Positions 25,312 to 35,387 are shown, counted from the first letter of the stretch. The stretch: DNA of 64,000 bases from Verrucomicrobiaceae bacterium (GCA_019694165.1 JAIBCL010000011.1:1-64000); one strand, 5' to 3'. Numbers and translations are program-made. Notes: a model not told the origin generated them from the sequence alone.

Positions 25312-25640
25312 GCCATGACGAACACACCTTCGCATCACGTCAGCGCGCGTCTCCTTCATGCTGCTGACGTTGCCGCGCGAATCCTGCGCACAGTTCACCG
25401 TCGAAGCGGAACACGAAGCCGCGTCTGGTCCGCGAATGCCGGCTGGGCGAACGAACGCGCGGGCGGAGCGGACGGCCGGTCAATTCTTCGAGCGTGGCCG
25501 CAGTCAACATCACCGGCAGTACGTGCGCGAACGCCATGGCGCCTGGCACCAGATCGGATCGTGGTCTTGCCGCCTGAAAACAAACAATGCTCCCGCGCTA
25601 TTTCGAACCCCAGCCTGCCCCGCCTGAGACAGCATCCGTC
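25312..25640. other. Intergenic stretch without recognisable gene
   Basis: Short open frames exist on both strands but they overlap each other, have no ribosome sites and show no family features. I see no clear promoter, hairpin or repeat. It probably holds the promoter of the large lyase gene at 25641. Confidence 0.4.
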
Positions 25641-28600
25641 ATGAACCGCCTCCTATTCCTGTTCCTTGCCGCCGGCCTCGGCGCGGCAAACGCCGATCCC
25701 GTCAAGACCCACCCGCGGCTGCTCTTCCGTGGCGAGGAGCTTCCTTCGCTGCGCGCGCGGATGACCAATGCGAACGACGCGTGGGTCGCCTTCAAGACCG
25801 ACATCGTGGACAAGTGCCTGCGCGACTACAAGTGCAGTGCCACCTCGCACTACTCGGGGCCGCCGAACTACACATGGATTCGCGACTCCTTCACCGATGA
25901 AAACGGCACGCTGCATCTGCCGGCGGATGCCGACTGGGGAGCGTGGTCGGACCAGACCGCACGTCCGGCCTGCCCCGAAGATGATGACGGCAATGGTTCC
26001 AGCTACACGCGGGTGAACTCGGAGCAGTATGCGATGATCTTCGCGCTCATGGCGCGCCTGCTGAAGGATCAGCCGGGCCAGAGCGTACAGCGCGCGGAGT
26101 ATCTCGCTGCATCGAGGGACTGCCTCTTCCATGTGATCGATCACGCAAAGGACGGTCATCCGCCGCCGGACTCCGAGGGCCACTACCCGCCCTTCCAGCA
26201 CATTGGCTTCGCCGTGGATGATCGCAGCTTCTCGGCGGAGGCATTCGCGCTCGCGGTGGATTGGATTTACGAAGACCTCACCGCCGATGAACTCGCGAAA
26301 GTGCGCAAGACCTTCCTCATCTGGGCGGACGACTGCAATCAGCATGTCTATTTCGCGCCGACGTATCCGCACGGCACGGCGAACTCGCCCTCGCTGCTGC
26401 GCTTGAGCGATCCGTATCAGCAGCAGACGCGCGCGGAGCTGCGGCTGGCGCTCAACAATCATTACACCAATCACCTGCGCGAGATGGTGCTCTACTCTCT
26501 CGCGATGGACCCGAAGGACGACATCCCGAGCGCCACGCACAGCGACACCGCACCCGCGGGCACGCTCACCAGCCATGTCATCTCCGGCGCGCCGGACAAC
26601 TGGGTGCGCCAGCAGAGCGGCGTGCTCTTTGATGCGATGGGCGTGTGGCAGTACCTCGCCGACTACGCGCTGCGCACCGACGGAGCGGGCGGCATCTCGG
26701 TGGAAGGCTCGCAGTATGCGAGCAACGGCCTCGGCCCGATGGCGATCATGCTCGCCGGACTCAACAGCGCGGGACAGGACGACGTACAAGCCTGGGGACC
26801 GCAGGCGAATGTCTCCCGGCATCCGTTCTGGAGCCTGACGGTGCCATCCTATCTCGCGCAGCTCACGCCGATGAGCCGCGTGCCCACCGGCGTAAACCTC
26901 GGCTACCTCGGTCCGATCTACCAGCCGCCGCTCTCCGGCGACTTGGAGAACTTCCTCTACATCAACGACCAGATGATCAAGGTGCTGGCCCCGATGGCGC
27001 TCGTGGATCAACGCGCGAACGGCAACAGCGGCCCGATCATCCAGGCCGTGCGCTACATTCAGCGCAATCTCGCACAAGGCGGCCCGTCAAACTTCGCCGG
27101 CCGCATCGCCACCACAAAGGGCAGCACGGCGCTGCGGGATGCGATCTACTACTTTCTCCTCTTCGATCCCGCCGCGCCCGCTCCCGCCGACCCGCGTCCG
27201 GCGATGCAGCCGAAGACGCTTTTCTCCCAGCACACGGTGAATGGAAAACTCATGGGCATGGTGCTCGGGCGAAGCGGCTACACGGCGAGCGACACTTACT
27301 TCCACTGGCGGCTCGACTGGAACCGCATCGACCACCAACGCGGCGATTCACTCGGCTTCGGCCTGTGGAAAAATGGACTCTGGCTCACGAAGGGCATGAC
27401 CGGCTACGGCACGCTGCAAGGCTGCTCCGACTACCGGAACTCGCTCTCACTGCAAAACGGCGTGCCCACCGGCAGTCCCGTCGGAGAGGACACGACCGCC
27501 GCACATGGGTCGCAATGGGACTACAGCCCCATCGGCGATCCCGAGATCACCGCCCGCAGCACGGCGGATGGTTTTCTTTTCTTCAGCGGTGACGCGACAA
27601 ACCTCTACAATCACCAGTATCAGACGACGCTGCGCGAGATCGAGCACGCCAGCCGCAGCATCATGTGGCTGAAGCCGGATCACGTCATCGTGTATGACCG
27701 CGCGAAATCCAAGAGCGCCGGCTACTACAAAAAGTTCTTCGTCAATGTGCCGCGCGATCCCGTCATCACCGGCAATGTGGCGTGGTCGCCGGCGATGGAG
27801 GGCGCGGTGGAAAAGGGGCGCATCTTTGTCACCTCCCTGCTGCCCGCGGGTGCGAACATTCAATGGAAGACCATCAATGACGGCCAGCCGGCCGGCGGCA
27901 TCGACTCGGGCACGGGGCGTCCGTCATTCGAGGACATGTGGTCACAGATCTACGTCGCGGCACCGGGCGCACCGCAGGAAACGCGGTTCCTTCATGTGAT
28001 CCAGGGCACCGATGCCGGCGTCACAAGCGCCGATGCCGCGCAGGTGGTGACGAGCAGCGACGGCGAATTCGAAGGCGCGGTGGCCGGATCGCGATGCGTG
28101 ATTTTCCGCAAGACGCTCGGCTCGCCGCCGGCCGCGCTCAGCTACACGCATCCGGCTGGCGTGACGACGCATTACATCACGGGCTTGGCGCCATTTGCCG
28201 GATTCAATGTCGCGCAAGCCGGCACCACCGTGACGCTCACAGCCAATGGCACGCAGCGCTTCACCGACGGCGGCGGCGTGCTCGTGCTCGGCGGCAGCGA
28301 GCCGGTGAATGTGGAGATAACAACCACGGACAGCACCGGCAGCGAGAGCGGTGATGCCGTGAGCTTTCTGCTGAAGCGCAGTGGTGATGTGAGCGCGCCT
28401 CTCGATGTCACGCTGACCATCGACAGCATCCTGAGTGCCGCGAGCACAGCGGACTTCGTTTCGTTTCCAGCCGCGGTTTCGTTCGCGGCTGGCAGCGCCG
28501 CCGCCACTCTGACGCTCACGCCTGCGGATGATGCGACGTTTGAAGGAACGGAGAATCTCGTCGTGCAGATTGTGGATGGCGCGGGTTATCATGCGGCGGA

Positions 28601-31067
28601 GGTTTCGGCCAAAGCCGAAGCCACATTGACCGACAACGACGCGCCACCCGGCGGCACGTTGCAGTTTTCCGGCGCCGCCTTTTCCGTCGCGGAAAGTGCA
28701 GGCAGCGCGACGATCGCGGTCACGCGCACCGGTGGCAGCACAGGAGCCGTCAGCGTGCTAGTCTCCACCACGAACGGCACCGCCAGCGCTCCCGGCGACT
28801 ACACGAACACCAGCCAGCTCCTAGGCTGGGCAGCCGGCGACTCCGCCGTCAAAACTGTGAACGTGCCGGTCATCGACAACGCAACCTACGGCGGAAACAA
28901 AACGATCAATCTCACGCTCTCACAGCTCAGCGGTCAGGCAGGCTACGGCCCCGTCCCGACGGCCGTGCTCACCATCCTCGACAACGAACCGCCGCCGCCG
29001 GGCAGTTTCAAGCTCTCGCCGCTCTCCTCCACCGTCGCCGAAAACGGAGCCACGAGCGTCACCTTCGATATCGAACGCACCGGCGGCGACGGCGGCGCTG
29101 TCAGTGTGCAGTACGCAACCGTGAACGGCACCGCGACCGCAGGCAGCGACTTCATCGCGAAGAGCGGCACGCTGAACTGGGCGAATCTCGACGCGCACAT
29201 CGAGCACGTCACCGTGACACTCACCGACGACAGCACCTATGAAGGTGACGAGTCGTTCACCTTCGCGCTCACCAATCCAACCGGCGGCGCGGGCCTTGAC
29301 GGCGCTGCGACTGCGACAGTGAACATCACCGAAAATGATCCGCTGCCCGCCGAGTTCCACATCGGCACAGGCCAGCCCTACACCACGCTCGCCAACGTGC
29401 CGTGGCATCTCGCCGCCGCAGGAAGCACCGTTTACATCCATTATCAGGCCACGCCGTTTCCCGGAAAAATCCTCCTGCCGAACCGCGGCACCGCCACGCT
29501 GCCCATCCGTGTGATCGGCGTGAAGGGCGCGGGTGGCGAGCGGCCCGTCATCGACGGCAACAACGCCGCACCACCGCCATCGAGCACGACCTACAACAAT
29601 GAAACGAGCGGTGCATCGGAAGACAGCGGCCTCATCGTCATCGAGCGCGCCCAGGGCATGAGTTCCACCTTCAAGCCGGGCTACATCGAGATCAGGGGCC
29701 TGGAGTTGAAGAACGCGCATCCCGACTTCAGCTACACGCGCCAGACCGGCGGTGCCGCTGATGCGTGGTCAAGCGCTGCTGGTGCCATCTACTTGCGGGG
29801 CGCGGAGCATGTCACGGTGCGTGATTGCATCATCCACCATTGCGCCAATGGCATCGAGACCAATCAAGGCGGCACCGAGGAGAGGAATCTCACGCGCGAC
29901 GTGCTCATCACGCACTGCCACTTCCACTCCAACGGCAAGATCGGCAGCTACTACGGCCGCAATCTCGAAACGCAGGCCGTGGGCGTCACGCTGCAGTTTT
30001 GCCGGCTCGACGAGCCGCTCTCGGGCTCAAACGTCGAGAACGTGCGCGACCTGAGCGCAGGATTCATCGGCCGGTGCAATTACATCACCGGCGGCGGCTC
30101 GCAGTTCACTTTCGACGAGCCATACGGCGCAGTGCCGCTCATCACGGGCGACGCCAGTCATGGCATCACGCATGTGTGGGGAAATGTGCTGCGAAACTTT
30201 GGCGGCGGCTCCGGCAACGTGCTCCACTTTGGCAGCACCAACCTGCCCGGCGACCGCGTCCTGCACTTTCACCACAACACCGTGCATTGCGAGACGAGCT
30301 ACTCGCGCAATCTGCTGAACATCCATGCCGCCGGTGACAGCGCGCTCGCCACGAACAACATCGTGCGCCATGCCGGCATCACCGAGTTTTACCTCAACAG
30401 CGGCCCCGGCACAGTCACGCTCGGCAAGAACCTCCTCACGCCTGGCTACCTCAGCAACGCCGGAGCCACCGGCCTCGCGAACATCATCACGAGCGCGAGC
30501 ATCGGCTTCGCCAACGAAGCCGGCGGAGACTACCACCTGGCCGCGGGCAGCCCGGCGCTCGACGCCGCGGCGGCGCTGCCTGCCGGAGCACTGCCCGCTT
30601 TCGCACAGTACTACCATCACGGGCTCGGCGTGCTTCGTCATCGTGCGGGCGCGGCGGATGACCTTGGTGCGTTTGAATCCGTGCTGCCGGTCGATGCGTG
30701 GCTCGTCGCGCATTTTGGTCTTGATGCCGCCACGCCGTCCATCGCAGGTGATCTCGCCGACCCGGATGGCGATCAATCGGGCAATCTGCTCGAATACGCA
30801 CTGGATCACGATCCGCTCCTGCCGACCGCCCACCTTCTGCCAGGCGCGGCGAATGAGGGCGGCTACGCGACGATGAACATCGCGCGGAATGTGTCCGCCA
30901 CCGACGTGACCTTCTCCGTCGAAGTCAGCGGCGATCTTGCGACCTGGCAGAACGGACCGTCATTCACCACAGCCCTCATTGACGCGCCCGCCCAGCTCAA
31001 GGTGAGGGACAATGTCGCCGTCTCGGCTGGATCGCGGCGCTTCATCCGGTTGCGGGTTTCGCGGTAG
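25641..31067 (+). CDS. Giant secreted heparinase-like lyase with Calx-beta and beta-helix domains
   Basis: The largest protein of the window, 1808 residues. The signal peptide is NRLLFLFLAAGLGAANA. The first 870 residues begin HPRLLFRGEELPSLRARM, typical of the alpha/alpha-toroid of heparinase II/III and alginate-lyase-like enzymes, followed by a beta-sheet region (HWRLDWNRIDHQRGDSLGFG, IEHASRSIMWLKPDHVIVYD). Three Calx-beta domains follow at about 890-1233, each ending in a D-N or E-N-D turn (LTDNDAPPGG, ILDNEPPPPG, ITENDPLP). A right-handed beta-helix occupies about 1240-1650 (RDCIIHHCANGIETNQGG). The end, with NLLEYALDHDPLLP, is a common verrucomicrobial C-terminal pattern. It likely binds calcium and degrades an acidic polysaccharide outside the cell. 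ATG 25641 gives the signal peptide directly. Confidence 0.85.
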   Translation: MNRLLFLFLAAGLGAANADPVKTHPRLLFRGEELPSLRARMTNANDAWVAFKTDIVDKCLRDYKCSATSHYSGPPNYTWIRDSFTDENGTLHLPADADWGAWSDQTARPACPEDDDGNGSSYTRVNSEQYAMIFALMARLLKDQPGQSVQRAEYLAASRDCLFHVIDHAKDGHPPPDSEGHYPPFQHIGFAVDDRSFSAEAFALAVDWIYEDLTADELAKVRKTFLIWADDCNQHVYFAPTYPHGTANSPSLLRLSDPYQQQTRAELRLALNNHYTNHLREMVLYSLAMDPKDDIPSATHSDTAPAGTLTSHVISGAPDNWVRQQSGVLFDAMGVWQYLADYALRTDGAGGISVEGSQYASNGLGPMAIMLAGLNSAGQDDVQAWGPQANVSRHPFWSLTVPSYLAQLTPMSRVPTGVNLGYLGPIYQPPLSGDLENFLYINDQMIKVLAPMALVDQRANGNSGPIIQAVRYIQRNLAQGGPSNFAGRIATTKGSTALRDAIYYFLLFDPAAPAPADPRPAMQPKTLFSQHTVNGKLMGMVLGRSGYTASDTYFHWRLDWNRIDHQRGDSLGFGLWKNGLWLTKGMTGYGTLQGCSDYRNSLSLQNGVPTGSPVGEDTTAAHGSQWDYSPIGDPEITARSTADGFLFFSGDATNLYNHQYQTTLREIEHASRSIMWLKPDHVIVYDRAKSKSAGYYKKFFVNVPRDPVITGNVAWSPAMEGAVEKGRIFVTSLLPAGANIQWKTINDGQPAGGIDSGTGRPSFEDMWSQIYVAAPGAPQETRFLHVIQGTDAGVTSADAAQVVTSSDGEFEGAVAGSRCVIFRKTLGSPPAALSYTHPAGVTTHYITGLAPFAGFNVAQAGTTVTLTANGTQRFTDGGGVLVLGGSEPVNVEITTTDSTGSESGDAVSFLLKRSGDVSAPLDVTLTIDSILSAASTADFVSFPAAVSFAAGSAAATLTLTPADDATFEGTENLVVQIVDGAGYHAAEVSAKAEATLTDNDAPPGGTLQFSGAAFSVAESAGSATIAVTRTGGSTGAVSVLVSTTNGTASAPGDYTNTSQLLGWAAGDSAVKTVNVPVIDNATYGGNKTINLTLSQLSGQAGYGPVPTAVLTILDNEPPPPGSFKLSPLSSTVAENGATSVTFDIERTGGDGGAVSVQYATVNGTATAGSDFIAKSGTLNWANLDAHIEHVTVTLTDDSTYEGDESFTFALTNPTGGAGLDGAATATVNITENDPLPAEFHIGTGQPYTTLANVPWHLAAAGSTVYIHYQATPFPGKILLPNRGTATLPIRVIGVKGAGGERPVIDGNNAAPPPSSTTYNNETSGASEDSGLIVIERAQGMSSTFKPGYIEIRGLELKNAHPDFSYTRQTGGAADAWSSAAGAIYLRGAEHVTVRDCIIHHCANGIETNQGGTEERNLTRDVLITHCHFHSNGKIGSYYGRNLETQAVGVTLQFCRLDEPLSGSNVENVRDLSAGFIGRCNYITGGGSQFTFDEPYGAVPLITGDASHGITHVWGNVLRNFGGGSGNVLHFGSTNLPGDRVLHFHHNTVHCETSYSRNLLNIHAAGDSALATNNIVRHAGITEFYLNSGPGTVTLGKNLLTPGYLSNAGATGLANIITSASIGFANEAGGDYHLAAGSPALDAAAALPAGALPAFAQYYHHGLGVLRHRAGAADDLGAFESVLPVDAWLVAHFGLDAATPSIAGDLADPDGDQSGNLLEYALDHDPLLPTAHLLPGAANEGGYATMNIARNVSATDVTFSVEVSGDLATWQNGPSFTTALIDAPAQLKVRDNVAVSAGSRRFIRLRVSR

Positions 31068-31074
31068 GCGGAGT

Positions 31075-32364
31075 TCACGCGTTCAGCACCTGCTGCAGCA
31101 TCTCGTCGAAGCGCTCCGCCATCACTGTCGGCGTGAAACGTTGCCGCACGGCGCTCATGCCTTTGAGGCTGAGCTGCTCGCGAAGCTGGGTGTCGGCCAG
31201 CAGCGACTCCAGGGCATGAGCCAGCGCTGACGGATCATCAGGCTTGCAAAGGATGCCCCCGCCCGTGGCCTCGATGAGTTCGGGAAATGCGCCGCTCTCC
31301 GGCTGCACGACGGGCACGCCGCAGGCCATGGCCTCCAGCACGTAGAGGCCGAAGGCTTCGCCATACGAGGCGGGCACGGAGAAGACGGACACGTCGCGGA
31401 AGAAGCGGGTCTTGTCCTCGAAGCCGGCATTCGGATAAAACTCGCAGCGGTTCAGGCAGCCGGCCTGCCGCAATTTCTGCTGGAGGCCGGCGACGTAGGC
31501 CTCATCGGCGGGCGTCATCGCGCCGCCAATCTTGAGTTTCAGCCGGGGCACGCGGTTGCCCTTCACCATTTCGATGAAGGCATCCACCAGAGTGGTCAGC
31601 CCCTTGCCGTGGATCATGCGCGCGAAGTAGCCGATGGTGGACCAGTTCGGATCAGGCTTTGCGACCGGGAATGGCGTGGAGTCGATGCCGTTGTGAATGA
31701 CCGTCATCTGGTCTGGTCTCACGCCCATGCGGTCCGCCATCTGGCGGGCATACCAATGGCTGGGCGCGACGAAGCGGTCCACATGCCGTGCGTTCTCCCG
31801 CAGGGCGTCCCATGCCTGGTCCCGATATGGATCGGCCAGCGTGTCGAGGAACGAGTCCTCGCCCTGCAGCGAGCATACAACGCGCGCGCCGGTCTCGTCC
31901 TTGATCGCCTTTGCCAGACCGGTGATGAGGCTGTTTGAGAGCGAGACCACGTCGATCTTCGGCTGCTGCTTGATCCAGGTGACGAGCTTCGTCCACTCGG
32001 GCCACTGCCGGCCGCGCTCGCCGACGAGGCTGCCGAGGGTCATCTCGCCCAGGTCCCTGGCGCTCGTCATGCCGAGGCGGCGCGATGCTTTGCGCAGGCG
32101 CGCGGGATCGTTCAGCCACCGGTGCACAAAGCCGGGCACGCGGTGGAACCACGGCATCTTCTGCTGGAGGTAGAGCGAGATGCCGCCCACGCGCACGGGC
32201 TGGTCCGCATTCGCCTCGTCGCGCTCGGTGACCAGCGGCAGATAAAGCGGCACGATGAGCGCCTCGTGCCCGCGCACACGGAGCGCCTTGATCAGCGCCT
32301 GGTCACGCAGGCAACTGCCGCAATGAAAAGAGCCGGTGCCGGGTGTGAGGTGGACGAGATGCAT
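31075..32364 (-). CDS. Family 4 glycosyltransferase
   Basis: A 429-residue GT-B fold enzyme. The N-terminal acceptor half starts HLVHLTPGTGSFHCGSCLRD with a Gly-rich loop. The donor half contains VIHNGIDSTPFPVAKPDP, TIGYFARMIHGKGLTTLVDA (G-R/H-x-x-x-K-G), and PASYGEAFGLYVLEAMACGV followed by PVVQPESGAFPELI, the E-x7-E retaining motif of GT4. It would transfer a sugar from a nucleotide donor to a lipid or polysaccharide. No signal peptide is seen; such enzymes work at the inner membrane face. It follows ybaB by 5 bp and completes the dnaX-ybaB transcript, an unusual position for a glycosyltransferase. Substrates cannot be told from sequence. Confidence 0.92.
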   Translation of the reverse strand: MHLVHLTPGTGSFHCGSCLRDQALIKALRVRGHEALIVPLYLPLVTERDEANADQPVRVGGISLYLQQKMPWFHRVPGFVHRWLNDPARLRKASRRLGMTSARDLGEMTLGSLVGERGRQWPEWTKLVTWIKQQPKIDVVSLSNSLITGLAKAIKDETGARVVCSLQGEDSFLDTLADPYRDQAWDALRENARHVDRFVAPSHWYARQMADRMGVRPDQMTVIHNGIDSTPFPVAKPDPNWSTIGYFARMIHGKGLTTLVDAFIEMVKGNRVPRLKLKIGGAMTPADEAYVAGLQQKLRQAGCLNRCEFYPNAGFEDKTRFFRDVSVFSVPASYGEAFGLYVLEAMACGVPVVQPESGAFPELIEATGGGILCKPDDPSALAHALESLLADTQLREQLSLKGMSAVRQRFTPTVMAERFDEMLQQVLNA

Positions 32365-32369
32365 CGTGA

Positions 32370-32684
32370 TCAGAATCCCAGTCCTGGCGGCAGTCCCATG
32401 CCGCCGGTGACCTTGCCCATCTCATCGGCGGCCTGCTGCTTCACCTTCTCCTGCACCTGCTGGATGGCGGAGAGCACCAGGTCCTGGAGCGTGTCGACGT
32501 CTTCGGGATCCACCACTTCCTTTGCTATCTTGATGGAGGTGATGTCTCCATGGCCGTTCGCGGTGACGGACACGCGGCCGCCGGCCACGGCGGCATCGAC
32601 CGACCGGTCAGCCAGCTCGGCCTGCGTCTTCTGCATCTGCGCCTGCATCTGCTGCACCTGCTTCATCATCTTCTGGATGTTCAT
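32370..32684 (-). CDS. ybaB: YbaB/EbfC nucleoid-associated protein
   Basis: A 104-residue protein with the family pattern: NIQKMMKQVQQMQAQMQKTQ coiled-coil start, the A-G-G-G-x-V-x-V core here as AVAGGRVSVTANGHGDI, VVDPEDVDTLQDLVLSAIQQ, and a Gly/Met tail ending GMGLPPGLGF. Homologues form tweezer-like dimers that bind DNA. It lies 39 bp downstream of dnaX on the same strand, the widely conserved dnaX-ybaB arrangement; recR, often third, is missing and a glycosyltransferase takes its place. Confidence 0.95.
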   Translation of the reverse strand: MNIQKMMKQVQQMQAQMQKTQAELADRSVDAAVAGGRVSVTANGHGDITSIKIAKEVVDPEDVDTLQDLVLSAIQQVQEKVKQQAADEMGKVTGGMGLPPGLGF

Positions 32685-32723
32685 GGTCGTGTCGGGGGGG
32701 GCTTGGGTTGGTAATGGAGAAAC

Positions 32724-34550
32724 TTATGCCGAGGGTTTCGCACTGATGGGTCGCGCTTTGAATGCCTCGATGGTCGCCTTGATGAGCGGGTCGTTGTAGA
32801 AATCGGGGTCGCCGGAGGGCTCTGTCGCGACGGTCGCAGCGGCAGTCGGCTCGGGCGTCTTCGCAGCCGGCTTCGGCGCGGCGGCGGGCGGCTCAAACGA
32901 GAGCATCGGCTCCGGCTGGGGCGGCGCGACGAGTGAGGAATCGACGACCAGTTCGAGCCGCGTCGGCGCGCCTGCGATGATCCCCAGCAGGCCCTCTAGA
33001 AACTTGCGCGTGTCCTCGCGCTTGAGGCTCTCGCAAGCATGCGCCTCGGATTTTGGGAAGCCTACCCTGAGCAGGCCTGGCTTGTGCTCCATCTGCGCGC
33101 CCATGTGCACCCAATGCGCCAGCAGCGGGCGCTTTGCCTCCACCTCATGAGTGAGCGCGGACCAGAGAGCCGATGACTCCACAGACTGCGGGGCGGCGAC
33201 AGACTGACCAGGCTCATCGGACTTCTCCGGATGGTCCGGCACCTTTGACGAAACCATCTCCCTCGACACGGCGGGCGGCTCCTCCTTCACGACCGGCCGC
33301 GCAACCTGCGCTGCTGGTGCCTGCTGCGCGGATGGCGCCGTACGCACCACCGGAGCGGGTTGCTGCATGGGCACCACCGTGCGTTTTGCGGCCACCGGCG
33401 TCCCCGCGCCACCACTGCTGCTGCCACGATCCAGCGCCTCGATCACATCGCTGAGCGAGACTTCACCCATGCTCTGCACGGCCTGGATCACTCCGAGTTC
33501 AAAATGCAGCCGCTTGTTGCCGGCCCAACGCATCCTCGCATCGACCTCCCCCAGACCGTCCACCACACGGAGCAATTGCTCTGTCGTGGCCATCCGCGCC
33601 TGCGCGACCACCTGCTGCGCCACTTCTGGCGACAAGTCCTCCGCCGCAGCCTCCGGATCAGCCTGCTGCACCAGCAAGGTGCGGAAGTGCTGGATCAGAT
33701 CGGCCAGATACCGTGCCAAATCCTTGCCCGCTTCATTCTGATCGTGCACAGCGCGCAGTGCGCCGACGGTGTCCTGCGACAAAATGCACTGTGCCAGCGC
33801 TGCCACGGCCTCGGCCGCCGTGAAGCCGAAGATTTCGAGCACGTTCTCCTCGTGAATCTCGCCGCCGCAGAACGCCACCAGTTGGTCCAGCATCGACTGC
33901 GCATCGCGCATCCCGCCGTCCGCGCCTTTGGCGATCGCGTACGCAGCCTTCTCGTCGAGATTCACCTTCTCCAGCGCCGCGATGTGCAGCAGATGCTTCG
34001 CGATGATCGTGTTCGGGATGCGGCGCAGGTCGAAGCGCTGGCAGCGGCTGATGATGGTGGGCAGAATTTTATTCGCCTCCGTCGTCGCGAAGATGAATTT
34101 CACATGAGGCGGCGGCTCCTCCAGCGTCTTGAGCAGCGCATTGAACGCAGCGGCGGAGAGCATGTGCACCTCGTCGATATAGTAGATTTTGAAGCGGCAG
34201 CGCGCGGGGGCGTAGATGGCCTTCTCGCGCAGGTCGCGCACCTGCTCCACCCCGTTGTTGCTCGCGCCGTCGATCTCCAGCACATCCAGGCTGCGCCCTT
34301 CGGCGATCTCCTGGCACAACTCGTCGTTGGGATCGAAATCCACGCTCGGCCCCTCCTTGCAGCACAGCGCCTTGGCAAAGATGCGCGCCGTGGAGGTCTT
34401 CCCCGTGCCGCGCGGCCCCACGAAGAGGTAGGCATGCGCCAGCCGGTTCTGCGCGATGGCGTTGCGCAGCGTCCGGACCACATGATCCTGGCCGAGCACG
34501 TCGGCGAAAGTTTGCGGGCGGTATTTTCGTGCGAAGACCTGATAGCTCAC
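32724..34550 (-). CDS. dnaX: DNA polymerase III subunit gamma/tau
   Basis: A 608-residue clamp-loader ATPase. The AAA+ part has Walker A GPRGTGKTSTA (45-55), the IDEVHML Walker B, sensor FATTEANKILPTIISRCQRF and LEIDGASNNGVEQVRDLRE. It opens the sliding clamp and, through the C-terminal part, holds the polymerase. The zinc module usually formed by four cysteines after Walker A is reduced to Cys63, Cys64 and Cys79 around KEGPSVDFDPNDEL, so metal binding is doubtful. The C-terminal third is Pro/Ala-rich (VAAPQSVESSALW to PKPAAKTPEPTAAAT) and then short. I saw no A-rich slippery site for gamma synthesis. It leads an operon with ybaB and a glycosyltransferase. Confidence 0.96.
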   Translation of the reverse strand: MSYQVFARKYRPQTFADVLGQDHVVRTLRNAIAQNRLAHAYLFVGPRGTGKTSTARIFAKALCCKEGPSVDFDPNDELCQEIAEGRSLDVLEIDGASNNGVEQVRDLREKAIYAPARCRFKIYYIDEVHMLSAAAFNALLKTLEEPPPHVKFIFATTEANKILPTIISRCQRFDLRRIPNTIIAKHLLHIAALEKVNLDEKAAYAIAKGADGGMRDAQSMLDQLVAFCGGEIHEENVLEIFGFTAAEAVAALAQCILSQDTVGALRAVHDQNEAGKDLARYLADLIQHFRTLLVQQADPEAAAEDLSPEVAQQVVAQARMATTEQLLRVVDGLGEVDARMRWAGNKRLHFELGVIQAVQSMGEVSLSDVIEALDRGSSSGGAGTPVAAKRTVVPMQQPAPVVRTAPSAQQAPAAQVARPVVKEEPPAVSREMVSSKVPDHPEKSDEPGQSVAAPQSVESSALWSALTHEVEAKRPLLAHWVHMGAQMEHKPGLLRVGFPKSEAHACESLKREDTRKFLEGLLGIIAGAPTRLELVVDSSLVAPPQPEPMLSFEPPAAAPKPAAKTPEPTAAATVATEPSGDPDFYNDPLIKATIEAFKARPISAKPSA

Positions 34551-34644
34551 GCGCGCACTCTATAACGACCGTGTTCTGACAAGCCACCGGATTTTGCTTT
34601 TTACAGCACGCCGGCCAGGGCTTGCGCATGAGTGGTCAGGTGAG

Positions 34645-34682
34645 AAAAAAGACGGTGAGCCTCCCACAAGATTCACGGAGGC
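34645..34682 (-). terminator. Probable intrinsic terminator after the FKBP gene
   Basis: On the minus strand GCCTCC and GGAGGC pair around a 12-nt loop (34682-34659), and a run of six T follows eight bases later (34650-34645). The hairpin is modest and the T-run is not immediately adjacent, so this is a moderate call. It lies 110 bp past the stop of the FKBP gene and before dnaX. Confidence 0.4.
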
Positions 34683-34793
34683 CCGCAGATTGTTCCTTCA
34701 GCGTCATTTCACGCGGGATCCCAGGTGATTCCCGTACCTCCACCTCCCCCTGCCTGCCGCGGATGGAACGGTGGAGGCCGGCGCTGCCGGGAA

Positions 34794-35198
34794 TCAATCC
34801 TCCCACACCTTGAGCAGTTCCACCTCGAAGATCAGCGTCTCGTCCGGTCCTATGTCGATGCCTGCGCCGCGCTTTCCGTAGGCCAGTTCGGAAGGGATGA
34901 AGAAGCGCGTCCGTCCGCCTTCCTTCATCGTTTGCAGTCCTTCGGTCCAACCTTTGATCACGCGGTTGAGCGGGAACTCCGCAGGCTCGCGACCCGCTTG
35001 ATAGCTGCTGTCGAATTCAGCGCCGTTGAGCAAGGTGCCCCGGTAGTTCACGACGACAGTGTCGGTCGCCTTCGGACTCCGGCCCGTGCCTTCGGTGATC
35101 ACGAGATACTGCAGGCCGCTGACTGTGGTGATGACGTTGGGCTTGGTGGAGTTCTCTGCGAGAAATGCTCGGCCGGATTCGAGTGCGGATGCTGGCAT
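34794..35198 (-). CDS. FKBP-type peptidyl-prolyl cis-trans isomerase
   Basis: A 134-residue protein with a single FKBP domain preceded by a short helical stretch (LESGRAFLAENSTKPNVITT) of the kind seen in FkpA/Mip-type proteins. Domain landmarks are SGLQYLVITEGTGRSPKATD, VVVNYRGTLLNGAEFDSSY, FPLNRVIKGWTEGLQTMKEG, and RFFIPSELAYGKRGAG ending in LIFEVELLKV. It catalyses proline isomerisation during folding. No signal peptide is visible, so this version is probably cytoplasmic unless the start is misplaced. It stands alone between dnaX and a divergent SDR gene. Confidence 0.93.
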   Translation of the reverse strand: MPASALESGRAFLAENSTKPNVITTVSGLQYLVITEGTGRSPKATDTVVVNYRGTLLNGAEFDSSYQAGREPAEFPLNRVIKGWTEGLQTMKEGGRTRFFIPSELAYGKRGAGIDIGPDETLIFEVELLKVWED

Positions 35199-35387
35199 GG
35201 GTGGGTGAGGTGAATTGCTGGCAGCCTGATACTGGATGATGGTGGACTTGTCATCCCGCTTTCATTCCGCAGATTTGCTCCCGGTGGAGCGGGCGTCGCG
35301 TTCGTTCGGCACTTCAGAGGCCAAAGCCATGTGGCACTTCCTCGTCACTTGACCGGCCGGGCATTGCTTCCCAACGTCGCGCACAAG

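Noticed and set aside
25340-25549. Small minus-strand gene between the hypothetical protein and the lyase
   Set aside because: No family features or ribosome site, and overlapping frames are equally open on the other strand.
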